A DNA stretch of 64,000 nt from an uncultured Tolumonas sp. (lineage in GTDB: Bacteria > Pseudomonadota > Gammaproteobacteria > Enterobacterales > Aeromonadaceae), in the NCBI RefSeq assembly GCF_963678185.1, contig NZ_OY782757.1, positions 2,259,501 through 2,323,500 of the forward strand, written 5' to 3'. This document shows, piece after piece, positions 19,240 to 28,998 of this stretch. Made by a program: the position numbers and the translations under genes. A model generated the notes under the pieces. That model ran no database searches and was not told the DNA's origin. It saw nothing but the letters and a program-made list of their open reading frames with translations. Position 1 is the stretch's first letter, and every line of letters begins with the position of its first letter.

Positions 19240-19608
19240 TTACATGGTGTGCAGCGAGACGATGGTGGGTGCAGCACCTTCGTTTGCCGTAAACATCGCC
19301 ATGATGGTTTGACCCGGTTGTAAGCCTTGCAGCAATTTGGCATCCGCGACTTTGAACGGCATGGTCATCGCCGGCCAGTTCAGCTCGGTTACCGCATCGT
19401 GTTCCAGCGTCACTTGCTGGTTTGCCACATCAACCGCTACCACGCGACCATTCAGTGGATAGGTTTTCTGCGACTGATCCACGCTCATGCCCGGCATCTG
19501 GCTCATATCATGAGCAGACATGGTTTCTTGGGCTTGTGAGCCGACGGCAAACAACGTCGTTAACGTAAACAAGGCAATACGGGCAAACTGAGTCGTAGTG
19601 GAAGTCAT
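19240..19608 (-). CDS. cusF: CusF-like periplasmic copper-binding protein
   Basis: A 122 aa secreted protein: signal peptide to about residue 27 (LFAVGSQAQ), a Met/His-rich linker (SAHDMSQMPGMS) and a CusF domain. The Cu(I)/Ag(I) site of CusF (His, Trp, two Met) is present as H70, W78, M81 and M83 in EHDAVTELNWPAMTMPF. In relatives the protein hands metal to CusB. The ATG at 19608 is preferred for the signal peptide it creates; an upstream in-frame codon adds 12 residues. It lies about 80 bp before cusB on the same strand. Confidence 0.9.
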   Translation of the reverse strand: MTSTTTQFARIALFTLTTLFAVGSQAQETMSAHDMSQMPGMSVDQSQKTYPLNGRVVAVDVANQQVTLEHDAVTELNWPAMTMPFKVADAKLLQGLQPGQTIMAMFTANEGAAPTIVSLHTM

Positions 19609-19716
19609 TCTCTTATCTCCGAAAATCAATGCATAACCAGCCAAAATGCTGGAATAAAGTCATAAGCAAACGCTGACAGAAACGTCAGTGCACAGAGCCA
19701 ATCAGCCCTGAAAGAT

Positions 19717-20118
19717 TCAGATGATAAGAGCGAGCGGCGGCGGGGAAAGCACGCCGGGAATGAAGTCACGATAGAGGGAGTCTACCGCGGGAAAATGCAG
19801 TTGGGTTTGTGCCGCTAATTCGCGCACAGGCGCAATCGCGGGCGGTACACCAGTGCACAATGGCAAACAACTGGCACATTGCGAACCATGTTGCTGCATA
19901 TCATGCGAAGCGTGGGTATCGGACTTAGTGACGACAGGCGAAGCCATCGTCTCATGCATGCTGGCATGACACGATTCCACCATTTGCATCGGCGCTTCAA
20001 CCGCCAATGTGGTTTGTGGAAATTCCGCACGGGTCATTGATTGCCACGCCGCAACCGACTGGAATGGGATCCAGCCTGTTAACAACAGCATCAATATTAA
20101 CCCGCAGCGTCGCAGCAC
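19717..20118 (-). CDS. Small exported Cys/His/Met-rich protein of the copper cluster
   Basis: A 133 aa protein with an N-terminal signal or anchor (LILMLLLTGWIPFQSVAA) followed by potential metal ligands: MQMVESCHASMHETM, HASHDMQQHGSQCASCLPLC. Similar small proteins of uncertain function accompany copper-resistance operons. The start is GTG at 20118 with AGGG upstream. It is the first gene of the leftward cus cluster, about 110 bp before cusF. A metal-sensing or metal-holding role is inference from composition and place only. Confidence 0.65.
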   Translation of the reverse strand: MLRRCGLILMLLLTGWIPFQSVAAWQSMTRAEFPQTTLAVEAPMQMVESCHASMHETMASPVVTKSDTHASHDMQQHGSQCASCLPLCTGVPPAIAPVRELAAQTQLHFPAVDSLYRDFIPGVLSPPPLALII

Positions 20119-20150
20119 AATTTTGCCCTGATAAAAACTAAGGTCGTAGT

Positions 20151-20184
20151 CTTGAGCATAAACTGACTGCCAGGAATGCTCAAG
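20151..20184 (-). promoter_or_regulatory. Candidate promoter and inverted-repeat operator of the copper cluster
   Basis: On the minus strand TTGAGC (-35), a 17 bp spacer and TATGCT (-10) lie about 35-60 bp before the GTG start at 20118. Both boxes are inside a perfect 9 bp inverted repeat, CTTGAGCAT (20151-20159) and ATGCTCAAG (20176-20184), separated by 16 bp. This layout suits a regulator that acts on the promoter itself. The regulator is not identified. Confidence 0.5.
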
Positions 20185-20214
20185 CCTGACACTATAGGAA
20201 GGTTGTAACTATTT

Positions 20215-21054
20215 TTACGCCAATTGCCGCAACCAACGGATCTCATCCGGCCAGATATCCGGATTCACCGTTTCCAGAATTAACGGAATACGGTCAAAAC
20301 GGCTGTCTTGCATGATGAATTCAAACACGGCAGTACCGAGATTGCCTTCCTGCAAGCTGTGATGACGATCGACGCGGCTGCCAAACGTACATTTCGCGCC
20401 GTTGATATGCATGCCTTTCAGATAGTTAAAACCAACAATCCGTTCAAATTCAGCAAACGTCGCGGCACAGGTTCCCGGTGTGCGCATATCGTAACCCGCG
20501 GCAAACGCATGGCAGGTGTCGAAACAAACCCCAACCCGCGATTTATCGTCCACCTGCGCAATAATGGCCGCCAGATGTTCAAACTGCCAACCGAGGTTGG
20601 TGCCCTGCCCGGCGGTATTTTCAATAACTGCGGTCACACCCTGCGTTTTATCCAGCGCGATGTTGATCGATTCCGCCACCTTGCGCAGGCTTTCCTCTTC
20701 GGAAATGGCTTTCAAATGACTGCCGGGGTGGAAATTCAGATAACAAAGCCCGAGCTGTTCACAGCGTTGCATCTCATCGATAAAGGCCAGCCGTGATTTT
20801 TCCAGCGCCTCTGCCTCTGGGTGGCCAAGATTAATCAGATAAGAGTCATGCGGTAAGATTTGCTCCGGCAGAAAACCGGCTTTTTCACAGGCATGCCGAA
20901 AGGCACTGATGGTTTTACTGGTCAGATCCGGCGCATGCCACTGGCGCTGGTTTTTGGTAAACAACGCAAACGCATTAGCGCCAATCTCGGTGGCACGTTC
21001 GACCGCTAATTCAATCCCACCTGCTGCGCTGACATGCGCACCGATATATTTCAT
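20215..21054 (-). CDS. nfo: Endonuclease IV
   Basis: Zinc-dependent apurinic/apyrimidinic endonuclease of base-excision repair, 279 aa, TIM-barrel fold. Family motifs are all present: [13 protein letters not shown] at the start, [30 protein letters not shown] and the C-terminal [10 protein letters not shown]. These supply the His, Glu and Asp ligands of the three zinc ions. It is divergent from the orphan IIB gene and lies upstream of the copper cluster on the same strand, separated from it by that cluster's own promoter region. Confidence 0.96.
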   Translation of the reverse strand: MKYIGAHVSAAGGIELAVERATEIGANAFALFTKNQRQWHAPDLTSKTISAFRHACEKAGFLPEQILPHDSYLINLGHPEAEALEKSRLAFIDEMQRCEQLGLCYLNFHPGSHLKAISEEESLRKVAESINIALDKTQGVTAVIENTAGQGTNLGWQFEHLAAIIAQVDDKSRVGVCFDTCHAFAAGYDMRTPGTCAATFAEFERIVGFNYLKGMHINGAKCTFGSRVDRHHSLQEGNLGTAVFEFIMQDSRFDRIPLILETVNPDIWPDEIRWLRQLA

Positions 21055-21326
21055 TCGTTCTTTCTACCTTGTTTGTTCGATGGTGAAACCACTGGTAATT
21101 GCCACCCGCATTACGTATTCCGTTACTCTCCGGATCAACCATCCGGATCAGTCATTTAGTCAAATCCAGCCAGCACTTGCGTTAGCAACCACAACCTTAC
21201 ATTTCGCTGTCAATACCATATCTTATTTTGCGAAACAGTTCACAGACCCTGACTCGACCCCATGCCAGAGTGTTAACAAGATATTGCTAATTTCGTTTGA
21301 GACCAAAAAACAGGAGCCTTCTTTCC

Positions 21327-21632
21327 ATGAAAAAGATTTTTCTCTGCTGCGCTGCCGGCATGTCTACCAGCATGGTCGTCAATAAGATGCGTCAGGCCGC
21401 CACCCAAAAAGGGATCGAGGTCGAAATCAATGCCGTGGGTATGGAAGAGTTTGATGCTACCCTACCAAACTACGATTGCTGCCTGTTAGGTCCACAAATT
21501 CGCTATAAATTTGATGAGTTCAATAAAAAAGCCACTGCGCTGAATAAACCGATCGCCATCATCAACAGCATGGATTACGGCATGATGCGGGGCGATAAAA
21601 TTTTGGCGGATGCACTGGCTTTAATGAGCTAA
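21327..21632 (+). CDS. Orphan PTS lactose/cellobiose-type subunit IIB
   Basis: A second 101 aa IIB protein beginning MKKIFLCCAAGMSTSMVV, with the phosphorylated cysteine intact. It is about 80% identical to the IIB of the operon at 9.7 kb, differing mainly at residues 22-45 and 66-76. It has its own AGGAG ribosome site at 21311 and its own terminator, and no IIA or IIC beside it. It could serve an unlinked IIC, back up the main operon, or have a regulatory role. No AACCGGTT operator is visible upstream. The protein looks intact, not decaying. Confidence 0.87.
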   Translation: MKKIFLCCAAGMSTSMVVNKMRQAATQKGIEVEINAVGMEEFDATLPNYDCCLLGPQIRYKFDEFNKKATALNKPIAIINSMDYGMMRGDKILADALALMS

Positions 21633-21670
21633 ATCCCCTGATTCCCTGACTTGATCGTTCATAGATATTT

Positions 21671-21692
21671 GAGGGCTTATGCCCTCTTTTTT
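21671..21692 (+). terminator. Intrinsic terminator after the orphan IIB
   Basis: GAGGGC, a TTAT loop and GCCCTC are followed by six T. It lies about 40 bp after the stop codon. Confidence 0.9.
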
Positions 21693-21705
21693 ATTTCATG
21701 ACGTT

Positions 21706-21753
21706 TATACCCAACGAATTGGCATCGCAGCAACTTCTAGCCCGAAAGGTATA
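21706..21753. repeat. Internally deleted copy of a palindromic intergenic repeat
   Basis: This 48 bp segment begins TATACCCAACG and ends CGAAAGGTATA. Its left half matches one end of the 128 bp element at 39061-39188 and its right half the other end, fused at a shared GCAGCA-like sequence, as expected from an internal deletion. Confidence 0.65.
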
Positions 21754-21840
21754 GTCACAAAAATGTCATAAATTGATCCGCATAACTGTCACATTAAATT
21801 CATATAGTGCCGGCAATTGGTCTGACCTGATGATGTGACT

Positions 21841-23763
21841 ATGAAAATTGCCCTGTTTTCCCGTTTATCCTCGTTCCTGCTGTTAATACTGGCCAGTTTG
21901 CTCTGCGGCACCTTGTATTGGCAGGCCAAACAGCAAATTCGCTGGGAACAGCAACAAAACGATTATCAGCACATTCAGGATCAAATCAGCATCACCACCC
22001 AACGATTGGTCGCTGAATACCTGCGCAGTGGCAATAGCACACATCTGACGAATGCCGCCCAACAGCTCAAACAACTGGAATCTGCGTTACAACAGTTTCC
22101 AACCCAATTGACGACAGCACCTTTGAAAGCGATGCAAACCTTGCGGGAAAAGATGCAGGGCGATTATTTATCGGCAGGTAAATTATCCGGTAACACCTCA
22201 CAACTGCTGATGCATGCTGAAGATGAAATGAATGACGCACTGCGGCAGATCCAAAAACAGGCACTGAAAAGTACACAAACCGAACATAACCAATATCTGC
22301 AATTAAGCAGTGAAATGCTCTCCAGCATGCTGAAAATCGCCCAACTGCGTGAACAGTTGCTGGCAAACCCAACCTCAGCATTACAACAATCACTGCAATT
22401 CGAGCTGAATTATCTGAATGAACAACTGAGTAAAATTAACGCCTTACCTAAACTCAGTGATTTACAAACCAGTGCCGCACAAGATGAATTAACACTGACA
22501 CCAAGCGCGCCAGAATATCCGCTGGATGAACCATTGAGCACACTCAATAGCGTATTGGTGCGTTACCCGAAAGAGATCAGCAACACCAATCATCTGTTAC
22601 AACAACAACAGCAAATGAAAACGCAATTGCAAACCGACTTTGCCCAACTGGAACAGCAAATTCATCAGATTGGCCAACAGTTGGCTGAAGAACAGCAAAA
22701 AAGCCGACACACCGCCACCATTACGCTCGCAACATTGGCCGCAATTTTAGTGCTGTATGCCATTGGTGCCTGGTTATTCCAGCAACGGATGGTGGTGAAA
22801 CGTTTGCAACGACTGCAACGCGCGTTTCATGAGCTGGCCTCAAGTGGTCAGATGGAGCAGATCCCCGTTGTGAATGCCCACAGCGAATTGGGCGCTATTG
22901 CGCATAGTTTCAATCTGTTACTCGCGCAGTTGCATGCAGATCAGCAACGGAAAGCGCAACAACTGGAACATATCACCGACCAATTGCACAGCATGGTGAG
23001 TGAAGTCGAACAGATGGAAAGAAATGCCACCCAGGCACAATCGACCATCGAACAAGGGCATACCACGCTACAGCAGTTGCAAGATCTGGCCAATCAGGTT
23101 GAGTTAGCCGCATCAACCATTTCAGATCTAGGTGCTGCGAACGATCAAGTCATGCAACAAAGCCAACAGGTAGTCGGTGCCTTACATGCCGCGACGAGCA
23201 CTACCCGTAGCCAGTCTGACGATTGTCAGCAAGCACTGCATAGCTGGCAAAAAGCAATGGATGATGCCACCCGGATCGTCGACGCCATCAGCCATATCGC
23301 GGAACAAACTAATTTACTGGCCTTGAATGCGGCGATTGAAGCAGCCCGCGCCGGTGAACATGGTCGTGGTTTTGCAGTGGTAGCCGATGAAGTGCGCAGT
23401 CTTTCCGGTCATACACAAAAATCGCTGACGCAAATCATGAGCATCTTCCAGCAATTAAAACTGGCATCGAATCAGCTCGGCGACAGTATCAGCGATATCG
23501 CGAATGCCACGATCCATCAAAGTGAACAGGTGAATGCGCTGGCGGAGAATGCCCAGCAGGTGCGGACGACGCTGGAACACAGTGCGCAGATGGCGGAACA
23601 AGGGAATCAGCATGCGCAGGAGCAGGTGCAGCAGCTCTCGTCTTTCGGGGCGTTAATGGCCGAGATGCAGCAGCAATCCAGCCATGTCGCAGAATTATCC
23701 TTGCAGGTCGCCCAGCGCATCGCGGCACAGGCCAGTTCGATTACCAATACGTTGAAAGCTTAA
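21841..23763 (+). CDS. Methyl-accepting chemotaxis protein
   Basis: Membrane chemoreceptor of 640 aa. Order: TM helix about residues 8-27, a long glutamine-rich helical periplasmic region to about 290, a second TM helix about 293-315 ([18 protein letters not shown]), a HAMP-like segment, and a cytoplasmic signalling hairpin with [19 protein letters not shown] and [15 protein letters not shown], where CheA and CheW would dock. The periplasmic ligand domain is not a recognisable Cache or Tar type and may be a helical bundle. The start at 21841 gives a standard N terminus. No chemotaxis genes are adjacent. Confidence 0.9.
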   Translation: MKIALFSRLSSFLLLILASLLCGTLYWQAKQQIRWEQQQNDYQHIQDQISITTQRLVAEYLRSGNSTHLTNAAQQLKQLESALQQFPTQLTTAPLKAMQTLREKMQGDYLSAGKLSGNTSQLLMHAEDEMNDALRQIQKQALKSTQTEHNQYLQLSSEMLSSMLKIAQLREQLLANPTSALQQSLQFELNYLNEQLSKINALPKLSDLQTSAAQDELTLTPSAPEYPLDEPLSTLNSVLVRYPKEISNTNHLLQQQQQMKTQLQTDFAQLEQQIHQIGQQLAEEQQKSRHTATITLATLAAILVLYAIGAWLFQQRMVVKRLQRLQRAFHELASSGQMEQIPVVNAHSELGAIAHSFNLLLAQLHADQQRKAQQLEHITDQLHSMVSEVEQMERNATQAQSTIEQGHTTLQQLQDLANQVELAASTISDLGAANDQVMQQSQQVVGALHAATSTTRSQSDDCQQALHSWQKAMDDATRIVDAISHIAEQTNLLALNAAIEAARAGEHGRGFAVVADEVRSLSGHTQKSLTQIMSIFQQLKLASNQLGDSISDIANATIHQSEQVNALAENAQQVRTTLEHSAQMAEQGNQHAQEQVQQLSSFGALMAEMQQQSSHVAELSLQVAQRIAAQASSITNTLKA

Positions 23764-23897
23764 ATCAGTGAATGATGCAGCACACACATCGGTCATGACT
23801 TTTAGCTATGGCGACGGATAACAGATAAGTGACCGTCGGCGACAGGGAAGCCGCCGTCGAGCCTACATGGATGTATTCATGGCGTGTCAACGTTCTG
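23764..23897. repeat. Possible dispersed intergenic repeat
   Basis: The 134 bp between two convergent genes holds GTGACCGTCGGCGACAGGG and GCCGTCGAGCC...TGGCGTGTC, with internal complementarity around GACGG/CCGTC. The style resembles dispersed intergenic repeats of gammaproteobacteria, but there is no second copy in this window, so the call is tentative. Confidence 0.3.
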
Positions 23898-24659
23898 TTA
23901 TTCGTTGCCATAAGACTTCAGCACATAGACATCAAACCGGTTACTCTTAGTTTCAATGCTCATGCTCGGCGGCATGTCATTGAGAAAACCGGCGTAATCC
24001 GGCCGTTTAACCACCACTCGCTTACCGGCGACTGCCAGAGCAGCCGGCAACAGCGCATCGGCATCCAAATCCGCGCCCACCAAAGATTGAAACACCCGCA
24101 TCTCTTTTTTAACTAATGCCGATTTCTGGCGGTGCGGAAACATCGGGTCGAGATACACCACATCCGGTGTAAAACCCAATTGCTGCAAATTTTCTAATGC
24201 CGAACCGGCACGTAACGACATCCGTGCCCGCATCCAGTCGCCAATTTCACTGTCTTGCTGTGCACGTTGTAAACCATCGGCCAGCAGCGCTGCGACCACC
24301 GGATGACGTTCCAGCATCGTGACCTGACATCCTAGTGACGCCAGTACAAAGGCATCACGGCCTAATCCGGCCGTCGCATCAACAATCGTGGGGTTGGCGC
24401 CGGATTTCAGCCCAACCGCTTTGGCAATCGATTGCCCACGACCACCACCGAATTTACGCCGATGCGCAACCGCGCCTTCGACAAAATCGACCAGTACCGG
24501 CCCCAGTTTTGGTTCATCCAGTTTTCGCAGTTCCAGATGTTGTTCCCCCCAAACCAAAGCAAACGGCGCTTCAGCCTGCTGTTGCTGCAAACTGGCGGCC
24601 AGTTCACTGACCTGCGCCGCGCGGTTAGGGTCTTCGGCTATAACCTGAATGGGATACAT
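23898..24659 (-). CDS. rsmJ: 16S rRNA (guanine-1516-N2)-methyltransferase
   Basis: SAM-dependent enzyme that methylates G1516 of 16S rRNA (YhiQ family, 253 aa). The SAM-binding motif is [19 protein letters not shown] near residues 100-118 and the catalytic DPMF-type motif is [19 protein letters not shown]. The upstream [15 protein letters not shown] is also characteristic of the family. In E. coli this gene is next to prlC; here the GGDEF-EAL gene is inserted between them, with both neighbours on the same strand. Confidence 0.94.
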   Translation of the reverse strand: MYPIQVIAEDPNRAAQVSELAASLQQQQAEAPFALVWGEQHLELRKLDEPKLGPVLVDFVEGAVAHRRKFGGGRGQSIAKAVGLKSGANPTIVDATAGLGRDAFVLASLGCQVTMLERHPVVAALLADGLQRAQQDSEIGDWMRARMSLRAGSALENLQQLGFTPDVVYLDPMFPHRQKSALVKKEMRVFQSLVGADLDADALLPAALAVAGKRVVVKRPDYAGFLNDMPPSMSIETKSNRFDVYVLKSYGNE

Positions 24660-24737
24660 GCCCGCTCCTGTGGCTGTTATTCAACATCAAAATTCAGCGC
24701 GCATTGTATAACAAAAGTTGCAAGGATCGCGGAAGGG

Positions 24738-26477
24738 TTACAGACGAGATGGCATGACGCGCTGCAGATAACTGAGTAATTCATCAAACGGCAACGGTTT
24801 ACTGAATAAAAAGCCTTGAATATAACTGCACTGACGTTGTTTCAGATATTCCAGCTGATCGTCGGTTTCAACACCTTCAATGATCAGCGTCATGCCCAGA
24901 TTGTTGACCAGATTAATGATGCCATCGAGCAACAGACACTCCTGCTTTTCGACCGGAATACTGCGCACGAAAGTGCGGTCAATCTTCACCACATCAATCG
25001 GGAAACTGCGTAAATAACTCAGCGCCGAATAACCGGTGCCAAAATCATCGATCGCGATACCGCAACCGGCCGCACGCAAGGCATGCATACGTTGCCGATT
25101 CGATTCCTGATTACTCATCAGCAGCGATTCAGTGATTTCAAAAATGATCGATTTTGGGTCTAAGCCCATATCTGCGATGGTGGTTAACCACTCACGGGCA
25201 TCAAGATCGATGGTCTGAAACTCCGGCGTAGAACGGTTCACCGACATCTGGATCTGGGTAAACCCTTTACGGTGTAACTTCACCAGATCGGCGCAGGCAT
25301 GCAATAAAATCCACTGTCCTAACCCTTGAATCAAACCACTCTCTTCCGCCAAAGGAATAAATTCGACTGGCGAAATGGCACCGCGTTCCGGGTGTTGCCA
25401 ACGCACCAAAGCTTCCAGTTTCACCACCCGATTGGTGTCGATATCCCAGATCGGTTGGTAAACTAAAGACAACTGATGGTATTTAATGGCATTCGCCAGA
25501 TCTTGCTGCAACTTGTTTCGGCTGCGCAGATTGCGGCGTAATTCACTGCTATACAGTTTGAGCGGTAAACGCTGTTTTTTCGCTTCAAATAATGCCTGCT
25601 CAGCATTACTCAGTAATACATCCGGCTCTTTGGAATCCATTGGCCACAGCGCGATCCCCATAGCGGCTGCCATATATAACTGCTGATTTTCCAGCTGAAA
25701 CGGCCAATCAAAGCTGCCCATGATCTGTTTGGCGAAAATTTCTGCCTGACGACGGTTAACAATACCTGGCACCAACAAAGCAAATTCATCACCACCAGTG
25801 CGAGCTAACAGATCACTTGAGCGAATGCGCCCTGACAAACGATGCGCTACGGCACACAGAATATCATCGCCGGTTTGGTGGTCCATGCTGGTATTGACGG
25901 TTTTCATGTCGTTCAGATCCAGCACTAACAGCGCAAAGGGATCTTCATAGGAACACAAACGGGCGAGGCTTTGTGCAAACAACTGGCGGTTGGGCAGTTC
26001 GGTCAGCAGATCATAGTGGGTATGGTTATGCACATGGCTTTCAGCTTCTTTTTGGGCACTCAGATCGCGGAAGATGGCCACATAACCGGTCGTTTCGGCA
26101 GACTCAATCTGTTTACAGACGGTTAAAAATGCAGGGAATGGCGTACCGTCTTTCCGACGATTCCAGATCTCGCCTTGCCACAATGTCTGTTGTTCTAACG
26201 TTTGTGCTAAATGGCGATAAAAACGTTTATGCATCAGACCCGAACGCCATAATTCGACATTTTGCCCAATTACGTCGGCACTGGTGAAACCAGTGATGCG
26301 CTCAAAAGCCGGGTTGACTGTCAGCACATGCATGCGGTCATCACAGATCAAAACGGCATCATTGAGGTATTGCCAAATGATACTTTGATGTTGCTGAAGG
26401 TGATTCAGCTCGCAGTCTTGGAAAACACGCGCAGGCGTTATACTTGTCTGCAGTTCATGCTGCTGCTCTGCAGTCAT
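24738..26477 (-). CDS. PAS-GGDEF-EAL protein (cyclic-di-GMP turnover)
   Basis: A 579 aa cytoplasmic protein. Domains: PAS about residues 25-145 (VLTVNPAFERITGFTSADVIGQ), GGDEF about 155-310 with intact TGGDEFALLV, and EAL about 325-575 with LEALVRWQHP, an intact metal region DDFGTGYSALSYL and KIDRTFV. Both cyclase and phosphodiesterase signatures are kept, so the net activity cannot be called. No TM helices are seen; the PAS domain probably senses a small molecule or redox state. It is flanked by rsmJ and prlC on the same strand. Confidence 0.92.
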   Translation of the reverse strand: MTAEQQHELQTSITPARVFQDCELNHLQQHQSIIWQYLNDAVLICDDRMHVLTVNPAFERITGFTSADVIGQNVELWRSGLMHKRFYRHLAQTLEQQTLWQGEIWNRRKDGTPFPAFLTVCKQIESAETTGYVAIFRDLSAQKEAESHVHNHTHYDLLTELPNRQLFAQSLARLCSYEDPFALLVLDLNDMKTVNTSMDHQTGDDILCAVAHRLSGRIRSSDLLARTGGDEFALLVPGIVNRRQAEIFAKQIMGSFDWPFQLENQQLYMAAAMGIALWPMDSKEPDVLLSNAEQALFEAKKQRLPLKLYSSELRRNLRSRNKLQQDLANAIKYHQLSLVYQPIWDIDTNRVVKLEALVRWQHPERGAISPVEFIPLAEESGLIQGLGQWILLHACADLVKLHRKGFTQIQMSVNRSTPEFQTIDLDAREWLTTIADMGLDPKSIIFEITESLLMSNQESNRQRMHALRAAGCGIAIDDFGTGYSALSYLRSFPIDVVKIDRTFVRSIPVEKQECLLLDGIINLVNNLGMTLIIEGVETDDQLEYLKQRQCSYIQGFLFSKPLPFDELLSYLQRVMPSRL

Positions 26478-26649
26478 TTAACAATCCCCATAACCTTCAG
26501 CGCAAAATCCCGCTTACACCAGCATCCATACTAAGGTCATTTATGCTTCAAATGATTTTCGAGGATAATCGTAAGTAAAACGAAGCGCAAACGAAAGCCA
26601 AGGCATTCTCTGGTTTGATCACAAATTAGTGTCAAGCGTCATGCTTTTG

Positions 26650-26674
26650 AAAAAAAACGGCACCGAAGTGCCGT
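26650..26674 (-). terminator. Intrinsic terminator after prlC
   Basis: On the minus strand ACGGCAC, a stable TTCG tetraloop and GTGCCGT are followed by seven or more T. It lies about 25 bp beyond the prlC stop. Confidence 0.9.
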
Positions 26675-26696
26675 CATTTTAGTCAGGAAAAAGATT

Positions 26697-28736
26697 TTAT
26701 TGAATCCCGGAATGGCGTAACAGTGCATCAATTCGGGGTTCACGGCCCCGAAATGCCTTGAACAACGTCATTGGCTCGTCTGAGCCTCCTTTTTCCAGAA
26801 TATATTGCAGAAAATCACGGCCGGTTTGTTGATTAAAAATTCCTTCCTCTTCAAAACGCGAGAACGCATCGGCTGATAACACTTCGGCCCATTTATAACT
26901 GTAATAACCCGCCGCATACCCACCGCCAAAAATATGCGAGAAACTATGTTGGAAGCGGTTAAATGCCGGTGGTATAAGCACCGCAGTTTGGCTGCGTACA
27001 TCATCCAGGATCTGTTGCACCCGACCACCTTGTTGTGGGTCATATTCGCGGTGCAGACGGAAATCAAACAACGCAAATTCCAGCTGTCGCAGCATTTGCA
27101 TCGCTGACTGGAAATTCTTCGCCGCCAGCAATTTATCCAATTCACTTTGCGGCAAAGCATCTCCCGTTTCATAATGACCCGAGATCACCGCCAGTGCTTC
27201 AGGTTCCCAGCACCAGTTTTCCAAAAACTGACTTGGTAATTCCACTGCATCCCACGGTACACCATTAATACCGGCGACCCCGGCGACATCGATCTGCGTC
27301 AGCATATGATGCAAACCATGGCCAAATTCATGGAATAAGGTCACCACTTCATCATGCGTGAACAGTGCTGGTTTGCCATCAACCGGACCATTAAAGTTAC
27401 AGGTCAGATAGGCTACCGGGTGCTGCAATTGGCCATCACGGCGATAACGGCGCCCCATGCAATCGTCCATCCAGGCACCACCACGCTTGTGCGCTCGGGC
27501 ATACAGATCCAGATAGAAGCTGCCGCGTAATTCACCATCAGCATCAATAATGTCGTAGAAACGCACATCCGGATGCCAGGTTTCTACTGCCAGATGAGGT
27601 TTGATACGCATGCCGAAAATACGTTTCACCACATCGAACAAACCTTGCACGACTTTCTGTTCCGGAAAGTATGGGCGCAGCGCTTCATTTGAAATAGCGT
27701 AACGGTGCTGCTTTAATTTTTCGCTGTAATAGGCAATATCCCATGCCGCCAGTTCGCTGACGCCGTGTTCCGCTTGGGCATACGCCTGCAACTCAGCCAG
27801 ATCAGCTAGTGCTTGCGGACGTGAACGCGCCGCCAGATCACCTAAGAATGCCAGCACCTGTTCGGTCGAATGAGCCATTTTGGTGGCCAGCGAACGTTCG
27901 GCAAAGTTCGCAAAGCCCAGCAACTGCGCCAGTTCATGGCGCAGTGCCAGAATTTCTTCGATCAGCGGTGAGTTATCCCATTTGCCGGCATTCGGCCCTT
28001 GATCAGAGGCGCGTGTGGTAAACGCGGTATACGCTTCTTCACGTAATGTTCTGCTATCGGCATACATCATCACCGGCAGGTAAGAAGGAATATCCAGCGT
28101 GAACAACCAGCCTTCCAGCTCGCGGCTTTGTGCTTGTTGTGCCGCTGCCGCTTTCGCGGAATCCGGTAAACCCGCCAGTGCGGTTTCATCAGTAATGTGT
28201 TTTACCCAGCCTTGTGTGGCATCCATCACCTGATTATTAAATTGCGAAGCCAGCTCGGATAAGCGGCTCACGATCTGGCCATAACGCTGTTGTTGTGCTT
28301 CTTCCAGTGCAATACCGGATAAGCGGAAATCACGCAGCGTATTACTCACTTGCTGCTGTTGCGCTTGGCTCAGACGACGGAATTCATTGCTGTCCGCCAA
28401 TTGCTGATAAGCCTGATACAAACCAGCATGTTGCCCGACAAAGGTTTGGTATTCCGATAACAACGGCAGGCAGGCTTCATACGCTGCACGCAATTCATCG
28501 TTGTTAACGACCGAATTCATGTGACTCACGGGCGACCAGATCCGACCCAGACGGTCATCGGTTTCCTCCAGTGGTGCGACCAAATTGTCCCAGGTAAAAC
28601 TGTCAGATGAACTTAATACATCCGCAATACGTTGTTTGGCCTCCGCAATCGCCTGTTGCACAGCAGGCTGTACGTGCTCTGGTTTGATCTTGCTGAACGG
28701 CGGCAAGCCATCCATGGATAACAGTGGGTTGCTCAT
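26697..28736 (-). CDS. prlC: Oligopeptidase A
   Basis: Cytoplasmic zinc metallopeptidase of the M3 family that degrades signal peptides and other oligopeptides. The zinc site is FHEFGHGLHHML (HEXXH) with a downstream glutamate in the helical core. The protein is 679 aa, as in E. coli. The ATG at 28736 is preferred because GAGG lies nine bases before it; a GTG two codons earlier is too close to that site. In E. coli prlC is followed directly by rsmJ; here a GGDEF-EAL gene lies between. Confidence 0.95.
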   Translation of the reverse strand: MSNPLLSMDGLPPFSKIKPEHVQPAVQQAIAEAKQRIADVLSSSDSFTWDNLVAPLEETDDRLGRIWSPVSHMNSVVNNDELRAAYEACLPLLSEYQTFVGQHAGLYQAYQQLADSNEFRRLSQAQQQQVSNTLRDFRLSGIALEEAQQQRYGQIVSRLSELASQFNNQVMDATQGWVKHITDETALAGLPDSAKAAAAQQAQSRELEGWLFTLDIPSYLPVMMYADSRTLREEAYTAFTTRASDQGPNAGKWDNSPLIEEILALRHELAQLLGFANFAERSLATKMAHSTEQVLAFLGDLAARSRPQALADLAELQAYAQAEHGVSELAAWDIAYYSEKLKQHRYAISNEALRPYFPEQKVVQGLFDVVKRIFGMRIKPHLAVETWHPDVRFYDIIDADGELRGSFYLDLYARAHKRGGAWMDDCMGRRYRRDGQLQHPVAYLTCNFNGPVDGKPALFTHDEVVTLFHEFGHGLHHMLTQIDVAGVAGINGVPWDAVELPSQFLENWCWEPEALAVISGHYETGDALPQSELDKLLAAKNFQSAMQMLRQLEFALFDFRLHREYDPQQGGRVQQILDDVRSQTAVLIPPAFNRFQHSFSHIFGGGYAAGYYSYKWAEVLSADAFSRFEEEGIFNQQTGRDFLQYILEKGGSDEPMTLFKAFRGREPRIDALLRHSGIQ

Positions 28737-28998
28737 CGACACTTACCTCAGAATACGGCGCAAAAACGGAATATTGATTCTTATTAACATGCGGGCAGAA
28801 AATCAATTTATCAACCCTTGTTATGGTTTAACATGGCTTTACGCACGAGAAGATAATGCCTTGATGTAGCGGACTTTGTTCTTTCCCTATCCGCATGCTA
28901 TATCTTGAAGATTAAAAATAGGGATCAGAAGTCCCCGGGATGAACAGTCTGGGTATTCGGTGATATGCGAACCGATAACACCAGCAAATGGAATGATC

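Noticed and set aside
20308-20796. 162-codon plus-strand frame opposite nfo
   Set aside because: Antisense shadow of nfo, whose family motifs are complete.
21756-21840. Sigma28 (flagellar) promoter before the chemoreceptor at 21841
   Set aside because: TAAA and GCCGGCAA are present but only 10 bp apart instead of about 15; the match is too poor.
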